Assembly (NCBI GenBank): GCA_017449075.1
Contig: JAFSKG010000008.1
Location: 29,670 to 93,669 of the forward strand
From: Lachnospiraceae bacterium
GTDB taxonomy: Bacteria > Bacillota > Clostridia > Lachnospirales > Lachnospiraceae
Direction of reading: 5' to 3'
DNA: 64,000 nucleotides
Shown: piece by piece, positions 11,972 to 25,000 of the stretch
How the letters are laid out: each line of letters begins with the position of its first letter
How positions within the stretch are numbered: the first letter of the stretch is position 1
Notes under the pieces: model-generated
What the model saw: the letters and a program-made list of their open reading frames with translations, nothing else
Databases searched by the model: none
What the model was told of the DNA's origin: nothing
Translations under genes and position numbers: made by a program

Positions 11972-12014
11972 AAACCGAACCTCTTAAAAAAATTTTTTAT
12001 TCAAACAAAACATG

Positions 12015-12060
12015 TTGCGTTTCTCACGCAAAAAGTAACAAATGGGTGCAAAAACCCATT
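12015..12060 (-). promoter_or_regulatory. Two stem-loops in the leader of giant gene A
   Basis: Two perfect hairpins lie between the promoter and the ribosome binding site. The first is AATGGGT/ACCCATT (12041-12060), which would start at about the predicted transcription start. The second is TTGCGT/ACGCAA (12015-12031). A 5'-terminal hairpin can protect a very long mRNA from decay. That role is inference; the base pairing is seen directly. Confidence 0.5.
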
Positions 12061-12066
12061 TTCAAT

Positions 12067-12095
12067 ATTATACAAAAACAAGCCATGTTTTTCAA
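12067..12095 (-). promoter_or_regulatory. Sigma-A-type promoter of giant gene A
   Basis: On the minus strand, TTGAAA (12090-12095) and TATAAT (12067-12072) are separated by 17 bases, a near-consensus housekeeping promoter. The predicted start is near 12060, giving a leader of about 90 bases before the ATG at 11971. Confidence 0.8.
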
Positions 12096-12146
12096 CTAAA
12101 ATGATAACTTTTTTCAAATCTTAATAGATTTTTAATAAAAATTGAA

Positions 12147-12175
12147 CTAAAAAAGAGCCCTAAAATAGGCTCTTT
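12147..12175 (-). terminator. Rho-independent terminator after tRNA-Leu
   Basis: AAAGAGCC (12152-12159) pairs with GGCTCTTT (12168-12175). Read on the minus strand the stem is followed by a run of T. It lies just downstream of the tRNA-Leu and upstream of the giant gene A promoter, so it separates the two transcripts. Confidence 0.85.
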
Positions 12176-12196
12176 CTATAGGCATAGGCCAATATG

Positions 12197-12282
12197 TGCT
12201 GGTGGCCGGAATCGAACCGGCACGGATGTCACCATCCACAGGATTTTAAGTCCTGGGCGTCTACCAGTTCCGCCACACCAGC
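12197..12282 (-). tRNA. tRNA-Leu (anticodon TAA)
   Basis: An 86-base tRNA: acceptor GCTGGTG pairs with CACCAGC, followed by discriminator A. It has a GGTTCGATTCC T arm, the long variable arm of class II tRNAs and the anticodon TAA inside CAGGACTTAAAATCCTG. The 3' CCA is not encoded (CAT follows). It decodes UUA. A consensus promoter lies directly upstream and a terminator downstream, so it is a single-gene unit, although read-through from the flavodoxin-like gene is possible. Confidence 0.97.
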
Positions 12283-12293
12283 AGCACCTTGCT

Positions 12294-12322
12294 ATTATAC
12301 ATAAAACTTGAAGCAATTGCAA
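12294..12322 (-). promoter_or_regulatory. Promoter of tRNA-Leu
   Basis: TTGCAA (12317-12322), a 17-base spacer, then TATAAT (12294-12299) on the minus strand. Transcription would start about six bases before the mature tRNA 5' end at 12282. Confidence 0.8.
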
Positions 12323-12340
12323 GCATTTTATTATAGCTAT

Positions 12341-13072
12341 TTACTTCACATCAAAATCAGCACTTAAATTAGTCACCCACTTCTTTATTTCCTCAACGCT
12401 TACATCTTTATCAAATCTTTTTCCACTCATCACCCGCACACTAGTGTCAGTAAAATTAGTGAGATATTGATCGATCATTTGCATCTCTCCACCCGTGCAA
12501 AATGGTATGACTATTTTATTCTTTAAGTCTTTCATGAAAGTATACATCACCTTTGGAGCATTTTCATACCACACAGGAAAACCTAAAACTATAATTTGAT
12601 AACCATCTGTGTTAATTTTCTCAATCTCTGGAAGTTCTGTAATTGATTTTTTCTTTACAACCTGACTTCTTGTAGCATTTAAATATATCAAATCTTCCTC
12701 TGGTGTGTAATCATCTTCTGGCAGTACATTCTCTTCACCAAATGGATTGAATTCGTCTTCAAGTTTCACTCTTGAATCAGGATTATTATAATCAAGATCT
12801 TCCTCTGTGTAAGCAACTTTCGGAACCAATTCAATTAAATCAGCATCAAGTGCTTCCTTAAATTTCTCTGCCACAGCTTTTGTATCATCATTTACAGAAA
12901 AATACACTACAGCAACTTTTCTTTGATCAATATTTTCTTCAAGGTTATATAACTCTTGAGTAGATTTAAGAGCCTGCTCAGTATTTTTCTTCTTGCTACA
13001 AGAAAATATAGTTGCAACTAATGTGGCAGTTAAAATCCAATATAATACTTGTTTTAATATTTTACTTTTCAT
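12341..13072 (-). CDS. Lipid-anchored flavodoxin-like protein
   Basis: 243 residues. The N-terminus is a lipoprotein signal: a hydrophobic segment ending TIFSC, with Cys25 as the likely lipidated residue, followed by SKKK. The body resembles the Flavodoxin_4-type fold: KVAVVYFSVNDDTKAVAEKF (~residues 51-70) is the first strand and phosphate loop, VLGFPVWYENAPKVMYTFM (~residues 155-175) is the 'W..aP' flavin loop, and IPFCTGG follows near residue 190. A charged insertion of ~50 residues (DEFNPFGEENVLPEDD region) separates the first helix from the middle strands. An FMN-dependent electron carrier on the outer membrane face is inferred. It starts 16 bases after the stop of giant protein B, so it is probably translated from the same mRNA. 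The ribosome binding site is weak. Confidence 0.8.
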   Translation of the reverse strand: MKSKILKQVLYWILTATLVATIFSCSKKKNTEQALKSTQELYNLEENIDQRKVAVVYFSVNDDTKAVAEKFKEALDADLIELVPKVAYTEEDLDYNNPDSRVKLEDEFNPFGEENVLPEDDYTPEEDLIYLNATRSQVVKKKSITELPEIEKINTDGYQIIVLGFPVWYENAPKVMYTFMKDLKNKIVIPFCTGGEMQMIDQYLTNFTDTSVRVMSGKRFDKDVSVEEIKKWVTNLSADFDVK

Positions 13073-13088
13073 ATCAATAAATACCTAT

Positions 13089-16000
13089 TTATCTCCATCC
13101 CACTAATGATGGTATTGGTTCATAATAATCTTCCATTCCGACCATTTTTTGATAAGTTGATTTTAAAATTGTAACTTCACCGGTTTTTTCATTTATCTCT
13201 CTAACAGCTCTACCATATACATCAAATACTATTTTTTTACTTCCAAGCACTATAGGGTTGAGTTGCATAGTGCCTTCTAGTACTCCTCTCTCATTAAAAT
13301 AGTATTGGTTTCCATTTGCTTCACTAATCCCAGTTACCATATGCCCTTTTTCATCAAACCTAAAGAAGTATGCTTGACCATTGTAGTATATCTGGTATAT
13401 TCCATTTTTGAGATATCTTCTGCTATCTGTTAATGATGTGCCTACATGAATTCCCGAATCACCATTTGGGAATAAATTATCTATAACATTGTTTGTTACA
13501 TATGAATTAAAATAATACATCCACTTTCCATTTACATTATCATAAACCCACTGTCCACCAACTATTACTGCATCACGTTTTATAGTTACTTCATCTTTTT
13601 TAGTGTCTGTATATATTATTTCATGTTTTGAGTTTTCTTTATACCACTGTGCAGTTAAAGTTATACTTCCTCTATCTAATATCAAGCCTTTTGGATACAT
13701 GCCTAGACGATAGCGAACACCTCTTTCATCTACATAGGAAGTTAACTCTCTGCTACCCCATGTGAATACTCTCTCCAATTGATATGGTTCTCCCCACTTT
13801 ACAATGTGAGTTATAGATATGTTGCTATATCCTTCCTTCTTATTTTCTAATTTTCCTTCTTTGAAATATATTCTTATTCTATCGTCCAAAATTACATTTG
13901 AACCTTCAAGGGCAATATTCATCCTTACTCTATCAAAACCAGTGTCACCATCTATGTTGTGATCAGCTTTGAATACAGAGTCATATATATCTCCTGATTG
14001 CCATGATTTCATTACAATTCCATGGTAATCTGGGCTAGCAAATGACACAGTTACTTTTGATGTACTATCAATCCTTGTACTTGGATCTTGTATAAACATT
14101 CCATCAAAACTATTTGAATAAAAACCATATAGATAATGACATTGATTTGCTTCCAAATCAGTAAGTGTATTACCATCATCGCTATACACAGTATTTCCAT
14201 CCATATATAATTTACTATTCCCCAAATGTATAAATCCCGGTGATGCAATATTAAATATAGCAATTAAACCTGAATTATTACTATCATCTGCACTTATTAT
14301 CTTATTATCGATAGCTTCAAATAATCCTAAAAGATGTGATTCACCTGTCACGTTAATTAGATTTTGCTCTCCAGCCTCTCTTCTTATTAAATTTTCGTAT
14401 AATTTCACTGATCCGCTCTTCTGATCTATGCTCTTCACATCAAAGAATTTAACTAGTTCATTGCCAAAAATATTAGTGTCACCAGTCAGAGTCAATGTTG
14501 AATTATCAGCTTTTACTATACTTTCTACATTTGACATTGTAGATATTTCAACACTATCAAATAATAATTCTTCTTCTCCATTAATCTCTATGTAATTTCC
14601 ACCACTTGCAGTCTTATAATCATTTTGGAATATTACTCCGCTAAATATTGATGTACCATTACCACCTGATGACTCATAGAGTTTATTTGCATATACTTTT
14701 AATATATTGTATGGACTATAGAGTTCAACTCCACAGTTAAACAACGCGCCAGCACTTGATGCTGTAGCTACGAATGCAACCTCATGCCTATCATTTCTCT
14801 TGCTTCCAGTACCACCTGTAGGAGTTACCGCGTGACCACTACCATCATACTCAGGCTCTTCTTCCTCTTCCTCTTCAGATTCCTCTATCTGCTCTATACA
14901 AGTAGTAAAATATGCTTTCTTTCCTGCGCTACTTGTAAAGATAGCATTTTCAATATATAAGCCTGTAAGACATAGATACAAATCTTCTTGTAAATCAATA
15001 ACTGTAGGAGTGTCAAACTTTATTTTTCTAATTAAGAAATAGTCACCGCCAAGTGAAAGTTTTTCTCTAAGATTATCCATATCAGTCCAACGAAGTGCTG
15101 TATATGTATGCATAATATCAGGAGTAACTCCTATGCCGTGATTTGTAGTGCTTGTATGTGTGCAAGACTCTGTTGCAAGTGTTCCGCAAAGTTTATGGAA
15201 GTGATCACCAAATGTTATGATTATTTCAAGACCATCCCTTATTGTTAAAAGTCCTTTTCTTGCACCATAAGTATCAGCCTTAAATATCTCACTAAAATAT
15301 ACATCATCAAAATCTTTAACTTTTGCTCTTTCCCAATATGGATAAACAACACCTGTGTAGTCTTCACTATTTATAGCCACAGAATCTATACGAGAATTCT
15401 TGGCATCAAATAATGTTCCAGCTTTCTGAACAAATACACCATCACCAGCACCACTTCCACCATAGTAAGAATAGAGATTTCTTACATTTGCCTTTGCATT
15501 TGAAGTACTATTATTTTTTATAACTATACTTCTAGAACTTATCTCTATAGGCTCTGTCTTATTTGCATACCAAAGTCCTACGTCAGAGTGACTCTTTCTG
15601 GTTCCCATGAACTTATTCTCACTTATATTTAAAGATCCATGCAGATACATGTGCGCATTTGAACCAATATAGAGAAGTGCCCTACCAGCTATAGCAGTGT
15701 TATAAAGTGTGTTATTTGTAATTTCAACACTTGCTCCTTCCTCTATACCAAAATGTCCGCCTGCTATATCCATAAAATGATTAGTGTTTAAGAATGATTC
15801 TGAATTCGTTATGCTAAAGTCACCATCTATTTTCACATCATTTGCTGCATAAGATGCAAATCTTATAAAGTATGATGATGCAGAATTAGCATATTTGATT
15901 TTTTCTATCTTGTTTATTCCTATGAATTTGGTGTTGGTTGCTCCACCATCGAAGTCCATAAATCCTTTACCCAAAGTCATATCACTGTATGTGTTATTCT

Positions 16001-19000
16001 TAAATACATAATTCCTTGCCGTCTCATTCTTCAAAAGATAGCTACTCTTCATACCACTAAAATCACAGTCTTCTATAAACGAAGTTTGATTTGATGTTCT
16101 AAATAAGTATATATATGGATCTGTATGTGCCTCACCTGTTCCTATTGTATATGTAGAGCTATATAATCTGATATTTTGATTGTCAGCACCACTTATATAT
16201 GCAAGTTTGTCTTGTTTTACAAGTATATTCTTATTTATACCATAAATTTCTCCACTTAGGTTTTTGAACATAGCCCAAGCATTTATGTCATTTGATAAAG
16301 TTGCAGTAGTTGTTTTGCAATTTGTTATGTAGACATTTCTATTAGCACCACCAAGGAATATAAATCCATTAAGTGAATGTCCATTCAAGCAAATGTATAA
16401 GTCTGTAGCTGGTGTAACTTCTACATATTGATTTCCCGTACCAGTAAGACTCTTTGTGTCAAGGTCATATGTAAGAACAAATGCACCTCCAGTCTGAAGA
16501 AGTGACTTCACTTCAGCTTTTGAAGTGTACATATTTGAAATCTTACGATACTTCATCTCTTCAGTGTGACTTACAATATTATTATGAAGACAAACTGAGG
16601 TTGTAGAGACACCACAGAGTTTATGTCTATGTTTTGGCTCACCATATTTTATGATGCCATATCCTTCGCCTTCCATAGTCTCAAGTTCATCGTCCCAATA
16701 TGCATCAGGTTTAAATACATCTTTAAATCTTCCAATATAACTATCATCTACTTCGTTGCTTGTCCACTTCATTATTTTTCCGGTATAGTCTACAGTCGAG
16801 AACGCAAAATTCTCTACTCTACTCTCTGCAGCATTGAACTTAGTTCCTGCTTGCTGAACTATAGGAACATTTTTATTTTCAGAGTATACTTCAAAGAAAT
16901 GATGTAGTGGATTTGCAATATCGTCTATAGGTTCTGTGGCTGAACTATCCTTATAGGCTTTATTGCCATATATTTTCATCCAACCAGAACCGACTTTCAT
17001 AGTCTTACCTGTACTAAATATTCTTAATCCAGTTGGATTTCCACCTGCAGCTATAGCCGCACAGTTTACATATTTATTGTTTGTAATCTGTAAGTTTCCT
17101 AGTGCATTTAACTCTGTACCAGAATCATTTGTAAGAGCTAAGATTGCTTTACTCTGATTATTAACATAATTTAAAGTGTTGTTGTCTATTATTAATGCTC
17201 CGCCCTCATTGATATTGAGTTTTCCATTTCTTCCAAGTCGCAAAAATTGAATGGTTCTAGTAGTCTTACAATTAATAAAGCTGAGTGTAGCCTTGTCGTA
17301 TATATAGAATGTACCGCCAGACCAATCTAAGAAGTTAATATCTGCACTAGGTGTTATGTTTACATTATCAATAGTTACATTTCCATAAAAGTGCCAATAA
17401 TTTCTTGTGCTGGCATTTAACCATGTCATCCAGAATCTATCTTTAATTCCTGCCACATTTCTAATACTAACATCTTTCAAATAGAGATTAATATTATTGG
17501 CCTGCGCATTGAAGAACTTATTTCCAGACTTATAGTTATCCATATTAACTTTTTCAAACGAAATATTTGCACCTGCTTTAACAAATTCAAATACATTTGA
17601 TGTTGGGTTTGGTGAATCCTTGCCTGTCATATTTATATCATAGAATACAGGAGTAGGGTTATTGTAAGTGTCTGTCACATCTATAACTCTTCCGCTACTT
17701 ATAGTTATATTTTTATTAATTCCATAGACTTCAATTCCTGTTCTTGCAAATATATTGGTGTCTTGATTTGATGCGATGGTTGACACTACGCCCTCTTTAC
17801 AATTACATATGTAAATCTTTTTTCCATTGCCAGTAAACTTAGCATTTGTTATAGAATAACCATTAAGACATAGATATACATTTCTCTTAAGTTCTATAGC
17901 TTTGCCACCAGTTATCGTAAAGTTACTCTTTAAAAATAAATACTTAGGTTCTTCTGTAGCTGATGCTCCTTGAATAAGATTTATGAATTCAGTCTCTGTT
18001 GTAGCTTTATGTATTCTTGTATATTGATGATAATCTGTGTGTGCCGCTGCAAGTGTATGAGTACAAGTACTATCAGTTGCAACTCCACAAATCTTATGCC
18101 AGTGCTCATTGTCTCTTGATGCAACTACTACATATCCATCTTTTAAGAGAACTTCCATACCCTCTTCATCGCCATAAGTATCTGTGGTAAACATATATTT
18201 ATAAGCATTCAAATCATCTGTTACTGTATCGTCCCACTTTACTATTCTTCCATCCTTTGTATCATAGAATGTCGCATCTATTCTGCTACTTGGATTTATC
18301 TTCAACCCATCTTTTATTACAAATATATTGTTAGTATTTGCAGCATAGAGATTAAACATATGCTGGCATCTCACTGTGTCATCTACTTCACCTGTTCCGT
18401 CTTCATTACTTCCTGATGTATTATCCTTTATGATTACACTTCCTGTTCCTATATTGATTACTCCGCCACGCAAATCTACCGCAGCAAGATATGTTCCTGT
18501 TGTGTATGTGCAGTTAGCAATCTTATTTCCCGAAACCTTGAGATTACCATGCGCATTGATTGTATTTGATGTTTCACTTATGCATAATACTGCTGTAAAT
18601 TCATTATTTACTTTACACTGATAAGCCAAGTTATCATATACTTCAAAAGAAGCATTCTTCTCAATTGTAAAGTTTGATCTGTCAAACCACATTATGCAGT
18701 TTCTATTTCCAGTCTTTAATTGGTTGTTATAATATTTAAAACTTGCACCTTCTTCTACAATTACATCACTATATCCAAAGTGGAATGCTGCACCAGAACT
18801 AGCTAAATCAGTTGTCGAGATACAGTCATGGATACTATTCTCTCCTTTGAAGATAATGCGATTTCTCGAACTGGTATTATAATACAATTGGAAAAATCTG
18901 TAGTGCATATTGTTACATTTCTCAAACTCGGTATTCTTAAGAACTACAGTTACATTATTTGCACTAGTCTTTATCATTTCCATTCCAGTTTCGAAATTCA

Positions 19001-22000
19001 CAAACTTGCACTTTTCAAAATTAAACGAAGCGCCAGCTACACTTGTATGCATTATGGTTGTTCCTGTATGTGATGTTCTTCCAGCATTGTCAAAAAGAAC
19101 ATCATAGAGTGCCACATCCTTTGCCTCATGTGCTATTAAAGATCCTGATTTAACTGCTATATTTTTATCTATTCCATATATCTGTGTAGATATTCTAAAT
19201 AGCATAGTGTTATTTGCTGTTGTGTTCTCTAACTTTGAAACAGTGTGTTTACAATTTGTTATGTGGACTGTACTTCCGTTTGTAGAATAGAATCTGTATC
19301 CCGTCATACTAAAGCCACTTAGACATATATACAAATCATTGTTTAAAGTGATTTGCGTATCAGAGCCAGACAAATTCTTATCAAGGCAGAAATACATTGG
19401 CTTTCCACCATCGGCCGCAGCCATGAGATCTGTGAATCTGTATTTCAATACATTTGCGCCTATCTTATGGTACTCTAAATTTTCAGTATGTTCTGCTGCC
19501 TCTGTATGCGAGCAAGATGCAACTCCATGCACTCTTCCACATGCCATATGAATGTGTCTTTCTTCAGGTATATCTCTATACTCAAGTCTAGCATATCCAT
19601 CTTCTACACATTCACCTATATATTCATTTAAGAATGGATCAGGTATAAAGACATTTGTATGATCACCCTCATCCGTATAAGTAGTATCATTCCACTCAAG
19701 AATCTTACCTCTACTATCTGCAGAATAAATTGCTATACCATTAAGTTTACTCTCTGGATTAAGTTTTGCACCATCTGCCATATTAAAGATTGCATTTGTA
19801 CTTGGTTGTGCAAGTACTTGATACATATGTTGTGCAGGATAAGCTGTGTCATCAGCAAGGGTTGCACTATCTTTATATGCACGGTTATTTTCAACAACAA
19901 TCTTGCCACTTCCTATAGTGATAGGATTATAAAGCCTAAGTGCAGCTATATAACTTGTATTGTTTGTGCCACAATTTCTTATCTTATTTCCAGTTATTTC
20001 AAGATTTCCTTTTATAACAGTATTTGAACCTTGAAACTCACACATATAATTGACGCCATTATTCATTTTAGTAGCTATAATATTATTTGTTATACTTAAT
20101 GTAGCTCTTTCCGCCACAGTTAGTTTACCATTTGAGAAGAACATTACACTATATTTATTTCCAGAAGTTGCCGTGTTATCTATATATAAACCTTCATCTT
20201 CTATATTAATAGTTGCTGCAGTATTCGTAAACTCAAATACTCTATAAGAATCTGATTGCGAATTCATAGAGTTATTTAAGAAATTATTTCTTCCTTTAAA
20301 ACTAAAATTCATTCCCGCACGAGATGTAAAAAATTGGTAGTCCGTGTTGGAATTATTTATCACATCTACATTTTTAAATACAGCCCTTGAAGCGGAATTT
20401 CCTCCAGAAAACCAGAACATTCTTCCCTGTTTTCTAAAATTTGTAAAAGTACAATTTTCAAATATTGCAGTCGCATTGTTTTTATCAAAGAAAAACTTAG
20501 AATTTGATGATGCACTACCTGTGTTCATGCCAGTTCCATCAAATATAGTTCCATAAAACATAGCTTCTGTATTTGTAGTTGCATAGCCTCCACCTATATC
20601 CATTATACGAGAAGTATTAATCTTTAAGTTCTTATTTATACCAAATAAATATGTATTTGCTTGGAAACAAATATTTGTATCAAGTATTTCCTTAAATGTA
20701 CCCATTTCAGGCTTACAGTTAGTAATAGTTACTTTATTGCTACCTATAAATCTAAATCCTGACATCATATGTCCGTTAAGACACAAGTTTACTGGTCTAG
20801 TTGGATTTATTGCCTTAACTGATGTTACTGTAATATCTCCTGAAAGGTATACATACAATTCTCCAGATGTGTCTGAAGTTCCTGTAAATATTTTTATAAA
20901 GTTATCTACATTTGAAAGTGCAGCTGAGTCTATCTTTGAGTATGAGAAATATTCTGAGTGTGTTGCAATCTCAGTATGTAAGCATACACTATTACTTGCT
21001 ACACCACAGACTTTGTGCTCATGCTCATCAAAACTTGCTACAACCACATAGTCGCCTTTTCTCTTTACCACATAGTCATCTACAAAATATGTGTCTGCAG
21101 TAAAACATTCACTAAATTTACCGAGCTCTGCCACATCTACAGTATCACTCGTCCACTTCAAGATTTTTCCTGTGACAGCACCTTTAAATCCTATGTTCTC
21201 TATTCTTGAATTAGTATTAAACTTTGTACCCGCTGTTTGAGTAAATATCAAGTCTGCATTACCACTCATTACTCCATATACATGATGGGCATAATATGTG
21301 TTGCCAGCAGGTGTTACTCCTTCATCACTATAAGCATTGTTATCTTTTATAATAATTGAACCTGTACCTATATTGGTAGTTACCCCATTTGCTATAGAAA
21401 GACCTGCTATATAATCTCCGCCAGTATTACTACTATTACAATTATAAAACTTATTGTTTTCAATTCTTATATTTCCAAGCAAGTTTTGTTCAGTATTATT
21501 TTTAAAAAGTCCAATTATGCCATTATCTTTTATGGCCTTGTACATTGCATTATCATGAATGTAAATTGTGGAACCTGGTCTAGCATCTATAGCACCTGTA
21601 CTTGCAGTATAAGTTGAAAGTATAAACATATTACTATTAGGATGGCGAGGGATGACATTATCACATATCTCAAGCGTTGAGCCTTCTTCCAAAGTCATCT
21701 TACCATTATTGATATGTATCATGTGTTCCATGCTATTACCTGAATTGCTAGTAATGTTGTTGCTATGAATTTTATTATAACCCTTTAATATCAAATATCT
21801 ATTGGCACCATTTACTCTGATAAATCCCATATTCATATATGAGATATTTCTCATCTCAATATTTTTTAATATAAGTGTGCCATTTGCACCCTCATGATTA
21901 AATGTAACTTGGCTCGCTGTATTTAAATCTCTTATCCTTACATCTTCAAGTATTATGGTTCCAGCATTTTGTAGATAAAATCTACTTCTACCTGAAGCTC

Positions 22001-25000
22001 CAACAACATTTGCACCATCAACATCAACACAGTAGAACTTAGCTTCTGTACTTGTGCTACTATAAGATAATCCTACACAATATGCATTAATGCCTAAGTT
22101 GTATTCCCCTGCTACTTTCTTACCATATACCTCACTATTAAGTCTAAGTACAAATTCATAACTTGATATCTCTGTTATAACAGATTTTGTATCTTGACAA
22201 TTAGTTATAAATATTTTCTTTCCGTCACCAGTAAATCTTATGTTAGTCATGTTGTAACCATTTAAGCAGATATATACATTTCTCTTTAAATTAATAGTCG
22301 TTAATGCATCGCTTGTTAAATCATTCTCAAGGAATAAATATGCTGGAGACTCACTAGCACTTAAACCAGCTATCATATTGACCTTTGTATCAAATGCAAG
22401 CGAATCATTTAACTTTGTATAATTTGCCACATCTGTATGAGCAGCTGTCTCAGTGTGAGTACAAGTTGCTGTTGATGCTATACCACATATTTTATGTTTG
22501 TGATTGTCATCACTTATGAGCACGGCGTAGTCACCAGACACTCCAACTGTGAAGTTAGCGAGGAATGTGTCCGCAGTAAATACTGTAGATATTATAGATG
22601 GGTCATCTACCTCATCACTTGTCCACTTTATTATATTTCCAGTTTGACCATTTCTAAAACTTATTCCTTCTATTCTATTTTCAGGATTAAATTTCTTACC
22701 TGCAGCCATATTAAATAAGGCTCCTACTTCAGGCAAGAATGATTGAACTTGATACATATGATAGCCTTTATAAGTTATATCGTCAGCAGGTGTCACACCT
22801 TCATCACTATATGCAGCATTATCTTTAACTGTAATCTTTCCGCTACCTAAAGTTAAAGTCGCTTTATCACCTTTATAGAGTGCAACTATTCGTTCACCCG
22901 TAGTTGCTACATTACAGTTATAGACTTTATTGCCTATAACTTCCATATTTCCTAAAATATTAACTTTGTCATTTGCATTGTCATTAAGGTCTATGATGTG
23001 CATATTTTTCTTTTCATTTTCAAGTATATTGTTATTGAGCTTAAATGTAGCTCCTTCATTTACTGTAAATGTATTGTTGCCAGCAAAAAGAAGTATTATT
23101 TGATTACCACTTGCATAATTGTCATGTATATCAAGAGTGCCATTTACACTTACAATACCATAATTTATATCTATCATCCTTTTATTATTGCCATTATGAT
23201 TGTCACTTTTATTATTATAAATCTCGTTAACACCATTAAAATTTACTGTGGTGCCACCACTATCATTTCCTATGTTTACTATGCTTTGGAAGCCTGCATT
23301 GTCATGAACTTTCAAATCTCTTATATTTATAGTGCTCTTTTTGTTGAAGTAACATACATTGGAGCCACTATTCCCACCAACAACATTATAATTATTAATT
23401 ACGACGTCATATAATGTTATAGTGACATTATCCACATTTACACTAAATACTATCGCATCTTGTGAAGGAGCATCTGTGCCATCAAATTCTACACTATAAA
23501 ACGCTGAGCCATTATATACTGCATAACTTGCAATATAACCTCTCATTGATTTTACTTTTATGTTTCTATTTACACCAAATGCCTGTACCCAACAATTAAA
23601 CATATGGCCCAGCACATTATCTGATGAAAACTCTGCAGGCGCTCCGCAGTTCGTTATGTACAGTTTTACATTATTTTTATTTCCAGTATTAAAATAGATG
23701 TTTTTAATTGAATGCCCATTTAGACATAGGTATACTGTTCTATTTAAACTAATATTGGTCACTGTATCGCATATTATATCTTCTGTGAGATATAAGCGTT
23801 CTTCCGCATCAGTAGTTGCAAGTCCTTTTAAAAGTGCTATTGAATTAGCTGCAGTAAACTCACTTCTTATTCCGCTATAACCAACTACTTCATTATGAGT
23901 TGCTATCTCTGCTGTATGTGTACATGCTACTCCCTCTGCCACACCACAAATCTTATGTCTATGTGTCTGGTTATGAACAGGTTTGGCATAATCACTCACT
24001 ACTCCCACTTCATAGTCAGGGAAATAGAAATTGTCAGCCTTAAACACAGTTGACACTATACTTAAGTCATCAACCTCTGCACTTGTCCACTTCATTATCT
24101 TTCCAACTTGGCCATTTGGGAAACCTATGCCTTCTATACGATTAGCTGAATTAAACTTCTTTCCGCTAATCATCTCAAATAGACAATTTATATCCTTCGT
24201 ATCAGCATAAACTTCTGTCATATGATGATTTCTATATATACCATCTTCTACAGCTGTAACTTCATCATCCTTATATGACTTATTGCCATTTATAGTTACT
24301 ACACCATCACCAAGTTTGATTTGTTTATTGTTAAATATTCTAACTGCTGCTATGTATGTGCCTGTTGTACTTTCGCCGCAATTTATAACCTTATTGTTTG
24401 TGATAGATAAATTTCCATAGCAGTTAAATGTTTTGTTGACATTAAATATAACTGTGTTATTGCTTGACTGGAGTTTAACTACCTTGTTGTTATCAACTGC
24501 AAGAGTGGCACCTTCATCTACCTGGAAGGAACCAGAAGCATCCATATGGAAGAAAACTCCAGGTGCATTTGTCTTCAAGCTTTTATTGTCATGGATATAT
24601 AGTCCTTCTCCTTGTACTCGCACAACACTGCTACCTATGAAATTGAAAATAGAAGGGTTTCCTGTATTAGTACCATCTATTACATTATTATAAAACTCAT
24701 TTCTACCTTTAAAAGTAATCTTTGTTGAGTTATCTACATATAATAAATTTTGTCTTAACCCTACATTGTTATATACATTGACATTGTTAAATGTTACTGT
24801 TCCTGTTGTATAGAATCTTAATAGCATATTGCCAGTACTATTTACATCGCTTGACCCCGTCACTTTTCCCCAGTTCGCTATATCACAGTTTTCAAATTTT
24901 AAATTTAAACTAGTGTTATTGTAATATAGTCTTATCATTTGATCTTGTGCATCATCAGAATAGTCAAACGATGGGCAATCAGTTCCGTCAAACACAACAT

